Part shown: one piece after another, positions 8,899-16,491 of the stretch
How the letters are laid out: the number at the start of each line of letters is the position of its first letter
Position numbering within the stretch: the first letter of the stretch is position 1
NCBI GenBank assembly: GCA_910588535.1
Contig: CAJUOO010000044.1
Location: forward strand, 1 to 28,234
Length of the DNA stretch: 28,234 nt
Direction of reading: 5' to 3'
DNA from: an uncultured Lachnospiraceae bacterium
GTDB lineage: Bacteria > Bacillota > Clostridia > Lachnospirales > Lachnospiraceae
Made by a program: the position numbers and the translations under genes
The notes under the pieces: generated by a model
Databases searched by the model: none
What the model saw: the letters and a program-made list of their open reading frames with translations, nothing else
Told to the model about the DNA's origin: nothing

Positions 8899-9059
8899 AT
8901 CGTCTCCTCCTAATCACCATTTATTTCTATATGCCATCTTAAAATAAATTTATTAAAATAAAATTAAAAGCTGCAATTTTTTTTCATATCGTATTATAAT
9001 AACATCAGTAAACAGCTTTTTACACAATGAATCACTCCACCTCAAACAGAGGACAAAAA

Positions 9060-9162
9060 TGTTATCATATTACCGTACCATTCAAATAAGCGTGAAATCA
9101 AAATTTCACATCCTGAATTATCTGCCTGCTAAAGCAGGCGGATGGGAATTAGTATGATAACA
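9060..9162. promoter_or_regulatory. Nested inverted repeats upstream of the response-regulator gene
   Basis: TGTTATCATA (9060-9069) is repeated inverted as TATGATAACA (9153-9162). Between them lie two further hairpins: GTGAAAT-CAAA-ATTTCAC (9092-9109) and ATCTGCCTGC-TAAA-GCAGGCGGAT (9120-9143, one T-G wobble). The segment ends 31 nt before the regulator's ATG, so it may be operator DNA, a structured leader, or a small insertion. No T-run follows the GC-rich hairpin, so it is not an ordinary terminator. Confidence 0.5.
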
Positions 9163-9193
9163 AACATACAATAATACAAAAAGGAGAAACTAT

Positions 9194-9868
9194 ATGCGAA
9201 TACTGATTGCTGAGGACGAACATGATTTAAACCACCTGATTGTGCGTGTCCTCGAAAAAGAAGGATATGGTGTGGACTCCTGCTTTGATGGGGAGGATGC
9301 TCTATTTTATCTTGAAAATACAGAATATGACGCGGCAATTCTTGATATTATGATGCCCAAAAAAGATGGTCTTACCGTCCTAAAAACTCTCAGACAGAAA
9401 AACCGCCACCTCCCCGTTATTTTGCTAACTGCCCGCGACAGCATAGCAGACCGAGTGAATGGGCTGGATTCTGGTGCAGATGACTATCTGATTAAGCCCT
9501 TTGATTTTGACGAGCTATTGGCAAGAATCCGGTCTATAACCAGAAAACATAGTCCTCATGTTTCAAGCACCCTGTCCGTGGGAGATCTCACTCTGGATAT
9601 TCGAAGCCACACAGCAAAAAGAGATGGCAAGGTCATAGAATTGTCCTCAAAGGAATATGCCATTTTAGAATATATGTGCATGAACCCCGGCATTGTTCTT
9701 TCTAGGGATAAAATAGCAGAGCATATATGGAATTATGATTATGCTGGTGGATCTAATATTGTAGATGTCTATATAAGCTACCTGAGAAAAAAGATCGACA
9801 GTGGCTATTCCAAAAAGCTTCTGCACACCATATGGGGCTCTGGATGGATGATAAAGGAGAACACATGA
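9194..9868 (+). CDS. OmpR/PhoB-family response regulator
   Basis: 224 residues. The receiver domain (1-115) has the acidic pocket AEDE near residues 6-9, phosphoacceptor D51 (AILDIMMPKKDG), T79 (LLTARD) and K101 (LIKPFDFDEL). The C-terminal winged helix (about 127-224) shows LSSKEYAILEYMC and VDVYISYLRKKID. AAAAGGAGA precedes ATG. Its stop overlaps the kinase start in ATGA, so the pair is translationally coupled. It probably regulates its own operon and the divergent PepSY gene; inverted repeats in the region upstream are candidate sites. Confidence 0.95.
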   Translation: MRILIAEDEHDLNHLIVRVLEKEGYGVDSCFDGEDALFYLENTEYDAAILDIMMPKKDGLTVLKTLRQKNRHLPVILLTARDSIADRVNGLDSGADDYLIKPFDFDELLARIRSITRKHSPHVSSTLSVGDLTLDIRSHTAKRDGKVIELSSKEYAILEYMCMNPGIVLSRDKIAEHIWNYDYAGGSNIVDVYISYLRKKIDSGYSKKLLHTIWGSGWMIKENT

Positions 9869-11241
9869 AATACAGGCTTTCTCTTAAACTAAAACTAACC
9901 TTATGGTTTACCTGTTTTATGCTTCTTACAGCCGCGCTATGTCTTGTCTTGTTTCTTACCATGCGTGGTAGAATCGCTGACAAAGAAGCATTTCAGATTT
10001 TAAACCTCACAGTGCGCACCAACTTGACAGAGTTGACCTTGCAGGATAATAAACTTGCAATCTCGCAGGACTTTTCCTTTTATAAGAACAATGTACATTT
10101 TCTGATATACAGCAAAGATCACTCCCTTCTTGCTGGGCAAGTACCGCCCTCCTTTCCAGTGAGCACAGAATTAGAAAATGGCATTAGTAAATATGTCTCT
10201 GGCGGCGAACAGGATTATTTTATATTAGATTTTTTTGTTCCATGCGGCTGGGAAGATGGTCTTTGGCTGCGGGGTATATTAAAAAGCCCTGACAATAATC
10301 AGACACTTGGAAATAGTATCACCATGTTTTTATTTATTTTACCCTTTTTTATATTGTCTGTCGCCGCTGGTGGATATCTGATCACCAAGAAGGCGTTAAT
10401 GCCAATATCCTATATCACAGAGACTGCCGAAAACATCAGTGTGGGTAGGGATCTGACACGCCGGATTGGGATGACTCAGGGACATGATGAAGTCAGCAGG
10501 CTTGCCTGTGCTTTCGATCATATGTTTGAGCGGCTGGAACAATCCTTTGAGTCGGAAAAGCAATTCACATCCGATGCTTCCCACGAGCTGCGAACTCCCA
10601 CTTCTGTTATCCTCGCACAATGCAGCTACGCCGCAAAGCACGCTGACAATCCCCTTGAATACCGCGAGGCTATCGAAGTGATCGAGCGGCAGGCACAGAA
10701 GATGTCCTTGCTTATTGAGCGGCTGTTAGATATCACACGATTGGAGCTCGGCACGCAGACAACACATATGGAATCCATTAACCTTAGTGAAATGTGCACG
10801 ATTCTCTGTGAGGAACAAGGAAATCACTTAGACAGCATAGAGCTTTCTTCGCAGATACAAGAATCCGTCTATATCCACGCCGATCCCTTTTTAATTTCCA
10901 GAGTGATCCTTAACCTTCTGGACAATGCCAGAAAATATGGGAAAGCTCATATAGCTCTGCGCCTCTCCTCCTCTCATTCCACTGCTGTGTTGGAGGTAGA
11001 GGACGACGGAATTGGCATAGAAAAAGAACATATCGATAAGATCTGGCAGCGTTTTTATCAAGTCAACACTTCCAGAGAAGCTGGCTCAGGACTGGGACTA
11101 GGATTGTCTATGGTACGGCAGATTATTCTGCTCCATAATGGAACCATCACAGTGCAGAGTACTCCTGAGCGCGGAAGCTGCTTTACTGTATCACTTCCAG
11201 CCACTTTATCTAATCCAAACATTAGTCAAATCATCTTATAA
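9865..11241 (+). CDS. Sensor histidine kinase (HAMP, HisKA, HATPase)
   Basis: 458 residues from ATG 9865, which overlaps the regulator stop and has AAGGAG just upstream; an in-frame ATG at 9832 lacks this and is less likely. TM1 spans about 11-33, an extracytoplasmic sensor region of about 120 residues follows, and TM2 spans about 152-174. HAMP covers about 175-227. HisKA has H240 in SDASHELRTPTS. The ATPase domain has N350/N354 (NLLDNARKYG), DDGIGI near 380 and GSGLGLGLSMVRQI near 408-420. It phosphorylates the response regulator. The downstream PepSY lipoprotein is a plausible extracytoplasmic accessory. Confidence 0.95.
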   Translation: MKYRLSLKLKLTLWFTCFMLLTAALCLVLFLTMRGRIADKEAFQILNLTVRTNLTELTLQDNKLAISQDFSFYKNNVHFLIYSKDHSLLAGQVPPSFPVSTELENGISKYVSGGEQDYFILDFFVPCGWEDGLWLRGILKSPDNNQTLGNSITMFLFILPFFILSVAAGGYLITKKALMPISYITETAENISVGRDLTRRIGMTQGHDEVSRLACAFDHMFERLEQSFESEKQFTSDASHELRTPTSVILAQCSYAAKHADNPLEYREAIEVIERQAQKMSLLIERLLDITRLELGTQTTHMESINLSEMCTILCEEQGNHLDSIELSSQIQESVYIHADPFLISRVILNLLDNARKYGKAHIALRLSSSHSTAVLEVEDDGIGIEKEHIDKIWQRFYQVNTSREAGSGLGLGLSMVRQIILLHNGTITVQSTPERGSCFTVSLPATLSNPNISQIIL

Positions 11242-11256
11242 GGAGGCAAGAATACT

Positions 11257-12222
11257 ATGTACCGCTGTATTATAAAACAAATTTTTATCCTCATCCTCTC
11301 TGTGACGGCTATCGTATCCTTGGGAGCCTGCGCACACAAGCCCACAACCCCGACTGCAGATTATATCGGTATCGACGCCGCCAAGGACGCTGCTCTGAAA
11401 GCTGCCAATATCTCCTCCAACAATGTGATATTCTCCTCTGCTGGACTTGACAGCCGAGATGGAACCTTTTTCTATCAAGTAGTTTTCACAGAAAATGGAG
11501 TGGAGCACAGATATGACATTGATGCTCTGACAGGTGTTGTTATAGCGGAAAACCATGCACCACGCACAGATGATACAGCTGTGGACAGCAGTTATATCCA
11601 GAAGGAAACCACCACAGCTACAAATCCCTCTCAAGAGACCACAAGCACTTATCAGACTGAATCACAACAAAGTACAACAAAACCAACACAAGGCCCAGAA
11701 CCAACACAAAATACCACAGCAGATATCACATCCATAGAACCATCCTCCTCTCAGAACACAACTCAGACAATTGATGGAAATGCTGCCCTATCTATCGCGC
11801 TCCTACACGCAGGCATTTCCGAAAAAGATATTGCCGTTAGCAAGGTTGAAGCTGATATAGAAAATGGTATACGGATCTTCGATGTAGAATTTATCACACT
11901 TGATGGAATAGAATATGACTATGAGATAAGTACTGAGGATGGCTCCATAATAAGCTTTGATTACGACGCCGAAGCATCCTTTCCAAAGCTTCCTCCAAAA
12001 GAAGTGACAGACACTGGGATTATCACTGCATCACAGGCAAAGCAGATCGTGATTGAACGAGTTCCCGGAGCCACAGAAGAAATTATCAAGATCGAACTTG
12101 ATGAGGACGACGGGCGTTTCGAGTATGAAGGCTCTCTTATCTATGATACCATGAAATATGAATTTAAAATCGATGCCTACAGTGGCACCGTAATAGAATG
12201 GGAGGCAGATCGACTCTATTAA
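11257..12222 (+). CDS. PepSY-domain lipoprotein of the two-component operon
   Basis: 321 residues. A type II signal peptide ends at a lipobox, LGAC, with C25 as the predicted lipidated residue. A PepSY-like unit (about 35-95, ending IDALTGVVIAE) is followed by a Thr/Ser/Gln/Pro-rich spacer (about 105-172), then two more units (about 173-235 and 252-321) ending in IDAYSGTVIEWE. AAGGAGG precedes ATG, and it starts 15 bp after the kinase stop, so it is in the same operon. It is likely anchored outside the membrane, where it could present a ligand to the kinase or be its output. It is paralogous to the 8143-8898 product: the spacer and lipid anchor are the differences. Confidence 0.9.
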   Translation: MYRCIIKQIFILILSVTAIVSLGACAHKPTTPTADYIGIDAAKDAALKAANISSNNVIFSSAGLDSRDGTFFYQVVFTENGVEHRYDIDALTGVVIAENHAPRTDDTAVDSSYIQKETTTATNPSQETTSTYQTESQQSTTKPTQGPEPTQNTTADITSIEPSSSQNTTQTIDGNAALSIALLHAGISEKDIAVSKVEADIENGIRIFDVEFITLDGIEYDYEISTEDGSIISFDYDAEASFPKLPPKEVTDTGIITASQAKQIVIERVPGATEEIIKIELDEDDGRFEYEGSLIYDTMKYEFKIDAYSGTVIEWEADRLY

Positions 12223-12273
12223 TTTACCAAAAACAAGATAACATTGATTAGAAAAAAGTCCCTCTCCAGCATA

Positions 12274-12375
12274 TCCTTCTTCTCGATCATACCTCGCTTA
12301 TCAAAAATATCGGCGGTTAGTTCAGATAATCCTTCACTAACCGCCGGCATCTTTCTATTGGTGTCTTGAGAAAAA
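12274..12375 (-). repeat. Divergent structured-repeat copy R6, probably serving as glgP terminator
   Basis: On the minus strand, the 36 bases from TTCTCAAG through GCCGGCGGTTAG match copies R3/R5 at about 30 positions. It is followed by a TTTTTGATAAGCGAG stretch like the family's TTTTTCACTAAGCG. It contains a perfect 11-bp stem, CGGCGGTTAGT (12311-12321) with ACTAACCGCCG (12336-12346), followed on the minus strand by ATATTTTT. That is a good intrinsic terminator for glgP. A short outer stem (12277-12284 with 12368-12375, one wobble) may replace the long closing stem. The GNRA hairpin is not preserved. Confidence 0.6.
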
Positions 12376-12423
12376 CAGGTGACGCTTAAAGCGGACCTTA
12401 ACCTTGCTAATTACATTATCCAT

Positions 12424-14691
12424 TTACAGCTTCCAGATATCCTGATTGTATTGTTTTATTGTCCTATCAGAGGAGAAATAGCCCGCTTTTGCGATGTTGA
12501 TCAGCATCTTCTTTTTCCACGCCCGTCTATCCTCATAGTCAGCAAAGACCTTATCCTTCACTCTAATATAATCCTCCAGATCTAACAGTGTCATAAACCA
12601 ATCTTTATTTAACAGCTCCTTATAAAGCCGTTCCAGATTCTCCTTATGCCCGACAGACAGAACTTCCTTGCTCATAATGAAATCCACTGCCTCCTGAATC
12701 ACTGGACTATTTTTATAATAATCCTTTGAAACATAATCTGCCTTTTTATAATGATCCATCACACACTTGGCATCCACACCAAATATATAGATATTTTCCC
12801 TTCCAACCAGCTCATGTATCTCCACATTCGCTCCGTCCATCGTCCCAAGTGTCACAGCACCATTCAACATAAATTTCATATTTCCTGTACCTGACGCTTC
12901 TTTGGATGCAAGTGAGATTTGTTCTGATATATCACACGCTGGTATCAGCTTCTCAGCATAGGTGACATTATAATTTTCCACCATAATCAGCTTCATATCT
13001 TGTTTGACACGTTCATCCTTATTGATCAACTCCTGAAGCACTAACAGAAGATGAATAATATCCTGCGCAATCACATAGGCAGGTGCAGCCTTTGCGCCAA
13101 ATAGAAAGACCAATGGTCTTGCAGGCTTCTTTCCCGCCCGGACCTCCAGATATTTATGGATAATATAAAGTACATTCATCTGCTGCCGCTTGTATTCGTG
13201 AAGCCTCTTAATCTGAATATCAAATATTGCCTCTGGATCTAAGTCCACACCTTCCTTTTCTTTGATATAAGTGATAAGCTCGTGTTTTTTCTGCTGCTTA
13301 ATAGCACCGATTGCATCCAAAACCTTATTGTCCTCCACAAATTGAAGAAGTTTTTCCAACTCCATCGCATTCTTCTTAAACCCATTTCCAATCAGACTAT
13401 CTATATATGCTGTAAGCTCCCGGTTACAGGACAACAGCCATCTTCGAAAAGTAATGCCATTTGTCTTATTATTAAATTTCTCAGGATAGATTTTATACAA
13501 CTCATTCAACTCTGTATGTTTTAAAATCTCTGTGTGAATGGTCGCGACGCCATTGACAGAAAATCCATAATGAATGTCAATATGCGCCATATGAACACGC
13601 TTTTCTTTATCAATAATTTGAACCTTTTCTTCCTTATGCTGCTCTCTAACCCTTCTGTCAAGCTCCTTGATCACTGGCATAAGCTGCGGAACCACCTGTT
13701 CCAGATATTCCAGTGGCCACTTTTCCAGTGCCTCGGCCAATATCGTGTGATTTGTATAGGCACAGGTTTTCTCAACCACCGCCACCGCCTCATCCATCGA
13801 GAAGCCTTCCTGAGATGTCAGGATACGGATAAGCTCCGGTATCACCATGGTGGGATGTGTATCATTGATCTGGATCACCACATATTCATTTAACTTATGG
13901 AGATCATACCCTTTTTCCTTCACCTCTCTTAGAATAAATTGTGCTCCACTGCTGACCATAAAATATTGCTGATAGATGCGCAGCAAATTTCCTTCCTTAT
14001 CAGAATCATCTGGATATAAAAATAAAGTAAGATTCTTTTCTACCTTCTCCTTGTCAAAAGCAATGCCCTCTGTCACAAGTGACTCATCCGCTGTCTCTAT
14101 ATCAAATAGATGAAGCTTATTTTTTCCATTATCATAGCCAACTACATCAATGTCATACAGGCAAGATATTACCTTTTTATCTCCAAAGTATACTGGAAAA
14201 GTCACACCTGTCTTATTCAGCCATGAATGATCCTCCATCCAATCATCCTTTTCTGTGTATTGAAGTTTATCACGAAAGCTTTGTCGAAATAGCCCAAAAT
14301 GATAATTTAAGCCAATGCCATCTCCCGGAAGTCCAAGACTAGCGATAGAATCCAAAAAACACGCCGCAAGTCTTCCAAGCCCTCCATTGCCCAAAGACGG
14401 TTCAGGCTCAAGCTCCTCGATAACCGAAAGCTCCTTGCCATGTTCCTTAAGCTCCTCATAAATATCTTCATAGATTCCAAGATTAATTAAATTATTGCTC
14501 AACAGCTTTCCAATTAAAAATTCAGCCGAAATATAATAAACCCTCTTTTTTCCCTCTATCTTAGGTTTATTCTCAAGCAATACCTTCGTCATCACAAGAA
14601 GACTGTTATATAATTCCCTGTCACTTGCAGCAGAAATATCCTTTCCACACTGCTCTTTTACTGTCCTTCTCAGCTGCTCCTTCACGTTCAT
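12424..14691 (-). CDS. glgP: Glycogen/alpha-glucan phosphorylase
   Basis: 755 residues, the short form usual in clostridia. It releases glucose-1-phosphate from alpha-1,4-glucans using pyridoxal phosphate. The PLP-binding lysine is K606 in EASGTGNMKFMLNGA, followed by LGTMDGANVEI. Other GT35 landmarks are EPSLGNGGLGRLAACFLDS (near 97-115), NDTHPTMVIPE (near 276) and KRLHEYKRQ (495-503). It is cytoplasmic. It stands alone, with no other glg genes within view. The start is ATG 14691 with AGGGTGG 4-5 nt upstream; the spacing is short. Repeat R4 lies directly upstream on the same strand, so any transcript from it would read into glgP. Confidence 0.95.
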   Translation of the reverse strand: MNVKEQLRRTVKEQCGKDISAASDRELYNSLLVMTKVLLENKPKIEGKKRVYYISAEFLIGKLLSNNLINLGIYEDIYEELKEHGKELSVIEELEPEPSLGNGGLGRLAACFLDSIASLGLPGDGIGLNYHFGLFRQSFRDKLQYTEKDDWMEDHSWLNKTGVTFPVYFGDKKVISCLYDIDVVGYDNGKNKLHLFDIETADESLVTEGIAFDKEKVEKNLTLFLYPDDSDKEGNLLRIYQQYFMVSSGAQFILREVKEKGYDLHKLNEYVVIQINDTHPTMVIPELIRILTSQEGFSMDEAVAVVEKTCAYTNHTILAEALEKWPLEYLEQVVPQLMPVIKELDRRVREQHKEEKVQIIDKEKRVHMAHIDIHYGFSVNGVATIHTEILKHTELNELYKIYPEKFNNKTNGITFRRWLLSCNRELTAYIDSLIGNGFKKNAMELEKLLQFVEDNKVLDAIGAIKQQKKHELITYIKEKEGVDLDPEAIFDIQIKRLHEYKRQQMNVLYIIHKYLEVRAGKKPARPLVFLFGAKAAPAYVIAQDIIHLLLVLQELINKDERVKQDMKLIMVENYNVTYAEKLIPACDISEQISLASKEASGTGNMKFMLNGAVTLGTMDGANVEIHELVGRENIYIFGVDAKCVMDHYKKADYVSKDYYKNSPVIQEAVDFIMSKEVLSVGHKENLERLYKELLNKDWFMTLLDLEDYIRVKDKVFADYEDRRAWKKKMLINIAKAGYFSSDRTIKQYNQDIWKL

Positions 14692-14751
14692 ATTGCCACC
14701 CTGCCTTTCTGCATTTTTCTAATCTAAATTCTTTCCCGTTTACAAAAATGT

Positions 14752-14941
14752 ATAACTTCCTGTAGGATAAGTTTTCTTTTCTTATTTTTGAAAGAGGTTC
14801 GTATAGCCAGTCTGCTGTTTTCCTCCGTCACCCCGCTTGCGCTTAGTGAAAAACGTAACGGATACTAAGCTCGTGAACTACCTCGCTAAGTACCGACGTT
14901 TTTCAATAGGTTCCTTGAGGAAAACAGCAGACTGGCTATAC
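14752..14941 (-). repeat. Structured repeat, copy R4 (subtype A), complete
   Basis: The best-preserved subtype A copy. The closing stem is 14801-14825 with 14917-14941, 25 bp without mismatch. The inner TGAAAAACG stem, the GTACT-T-AGC stem (its partner AGTAT uses one G-T pair) and the GC-GCAA-GC hairpin (14835-14842 on plus) are present. The tail to 14752 matches R2 and R1. It forms a divergent pair with R5 across a 157-nt spacer (14942-15098) and lies upstream of glgP on the same strand. Confidence 0.85.
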
Positions 14942-15020
14942 TACTTGATTGAGTATTTCAAGTACACTGTGATTTCTCATATACTTGTAGTCTAATGCTA
15001 TTTTGTTTCTATTATATTCT

Positions 15021-15276
15021 CTTAAAGGAGATAACAAATATTATTTATCAATCCTATTCAAACAGAATTATAATGTGTTTTGCCTTACTGATAAAATAGT
15101 CCAGCGAACTGCCTGTGGTTCTCAAGGAACCTATTGAAAAACGCCGGCGGTTAGCGAGGTAGTTTCGAGCTTACCGTCCGTTGCGTTTTTCACTAAGCGG
15201 GAGCGGGGTGACGGAGGACCACAGGCAGTTCGCTGGACGGATCTTTCAAGAAAATGATACAACAGATTTAAAACAA
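15021..15276 (+). repeat. Structured repeat, copy R5 (subtype B), complete
   Basis: The closing stem is 15099-15119 with 15218-15238, 21 bp. Relative to R3 it carries G at 15106 and C at 15231 in place of A and T, a compensatory change that keeps the pair. The GNRA loop is GGGA (15199-15202). The left flank (15021-15098) aligns without gaps to R3 and is open in the same frame. The right flank reads VTEDHRQFAGRIFQENDTTD from GTG 15209. No gene is convincing here; the frame continues antisense into the DUF3881-like gene. Confidence 0.85.
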
Positions 15277-15363
15277 CAAATTAAAGATAATATTTTCAGG
15301 AAATTATGCTTTATCAGAAGCAAATATATATGCAATTCTCAATATTATCTATTAATAACACCA

Positions 15364-16245
15364 TCAAGAAAACTCCACCTTGCCCATCAGCCATATCGCT
15401 CCCTTAAAACGCCTTCCAATCTGAGGTTCTCCTATCAGATCCTCCGCATTGATTCCAATGCTAAGCTCAAAATCATTACAGTCCACCAAAAGAATATATA
15501 CCCTCTCCTTGCTATAACAATTTATACAAGAATTTACTTCTCGTATCTCACCAATCACAGAATATTGATCACACTCCACACCATATGGCATAAAGGAAGA
15601 ATCCACAATGCTAAATACATCTTCCTTTCGTATTCTCTTTGAGAGCTTTGAATACATGTCCAAATCCTCTATTGTCAAGCTCTCCATTGCGGCCTCATCA
15701 CCCTGCCTTGCCTCCGACATGAGTTTTCTGCGATTTATATTTTCCATTCGCACCTTCTCCCGCTGTCGTTCATCCTTTCTCACCGGAAGCAGCACCGTTC
15801 CTGCTGTGCACAGCCCAGATAAATATACCTTGCCGCGATAGCAGGAATCCTGTCTCCTTATCGCTCTGTCAAGATACTCCATGCCATTTTCAAGGTAATA
15901 GATCAATGTCGCACCCACTCTCAGATCCTCACACACTCCCGCAAAGGACTCTCTCGACACATGTCTGGTGACAGCGACATCCGTCTCCACTGGTGTTGTC
16001 CTGCCCTCCAGATATGGAATATAATATTCCATCTGAAAGCAGTCCTCCTCGTCATAATATCCATGTACTAAAATTCCCATGCCATCCGCAAAGCTTTTCC
16101 TCAGCTCTGCAACATTTCCCTCCAAGGACTCTAGCGTTATCAATCGCTTTTCATCTGGCTCCTTAATTATATAGGATAAAAGCTCCTTAAGCTTCTTCTT
16201 GCTAATTATTTCCTTAAAACCAACTGATCGTAAATATGCATGCAT
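15364..16245 (-). CDS. DUF3881-like protein, function unknown
   Basis: 293 residues, no signal peptide or membrane segment, acidic/basic mixed composition. The opening MHAYLRSVGF and the overall length fit the DUF3881 family as I remember it from Lachnospiraceae; this is recognition by memory, not a search. The middle (about 150-185) is basic and Arg-rich (VRKDERQREKVRMENINRRK). The C-terminal part is beta-rich with several cysteines (VECDQYSVIGEIREVNSCINCYS) and ends WLMGKVEFS. It is a single-gene unit with its own promoter. No catalytic motif was seen. Confidence 0.65.
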   Translation of the reverse strand: MHAYLRSVGFKEIISKKKLKELLSYIIKEPDEKRLITLESLEGNVAELRKSFADGMGILVHGYYDEEDCFQMEYYIPYLEGRTTPVETDVAVTRHVSRESFAGVCEDLRVGATLIYYLENGMEYLDRAIRRQDSCYRGKVYLSGLCTAGTVLLPVRKDERQREKVRMENINRRKLMSEARQGDEAAMESLTIEDLDMYSKLSKRIRKEDVFSIVDSSFMPYGVECDQYSVIGEIREVNSCINCYSKERVYILLVDCNDFELSIGINAEDLIGEPQIGRRFKGAIWLMGKVEFS

Positions 16246-16321
16246 CTCTATCCCTTCTTACCTATCTGCCCAAAGGCTTATTTCTCTACTCTCACTTCCA
16301 GCTTCTCCCATTACAATGCAT

Positions 16322-16350
16322 ATCATAATGCATATTTCCTATTTTGACAA
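16322..16350 (-). promoter_or_regulatory. Promoter of the DUF3881-like gene
   Basis: On the minus strand, TTGTCA (16345-16350) and TATGAT (16322-16327) are 17 nt apart, five of six bases each against consensus. Two direct copies of AATGCATAT (16315-16323 and 16327-16335, 12 bp apart) overlap the -10, a possible operator. Confidence 0.6.
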
Positions 16351-16430
16351 TCACTTTCCTGTAAAATACCACACTTCCCCACAAAAAATCCAAACTATTC
16401 TAATGTGGCATATATTATCTCCCCTCTCGC

Positions 16431-16459
16431 TTGCAATTCTACCCTCCTAATAGTATACT
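16431..16459 (+). promoter_or_regulatory. Promoter of the dus operon
   Basis: TTGCAA (16431-16436) and TATACT (16454-16459) are separated by 17 nt. The -10 is about 32 nt before ATG 16492, which has AAAGGAG upstream. Confidence 0.6.
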
Positions 16460-16491
16460 AAAACCATTGATACAATGATAAAGGAGTTGTT

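Noticed and set aside
9832..9864. Upstream ATG extending the histidine kinase by 11 codons
   Set aside because: It lies inside the response-regulator gene without a ribosome binding site. The ATG at 9865 has AAGGAG and the ATGA overlap.
12240..12332. A minus-strand 43-codon frame starting MPAVSEGLSEL inside repeat R6
   Set aside because: No ribosome binding site, and its start lies in the 11-bp terminator stem. The frame is explained by the repeat and the palindrome.
1..15276. Idea that the repeats are a CRISPR array, a group II intron or a known self-cleaving ribozyme
   Set aside because: Copies are far apart, in both orientations and without spacers. No intron-encoded protein is present, and I see no hammerhead or twister consensus.
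4935..15276. Composite transposon bounded by the A-B repeat pairs
   Set aside because: No transposase or recombinase lies between or beside them, and the enclosed genes look like ordinary chromosomal modules. Kept only as a rearrangement hypothesis.
15181..15642. Plus-strand 153-codon frame beginning in repeat R5
   Set aside because: The first part is the repeat frame discussed in findings. The remainder runs antisense through the DUF3881-like gene and looks like a shadow.
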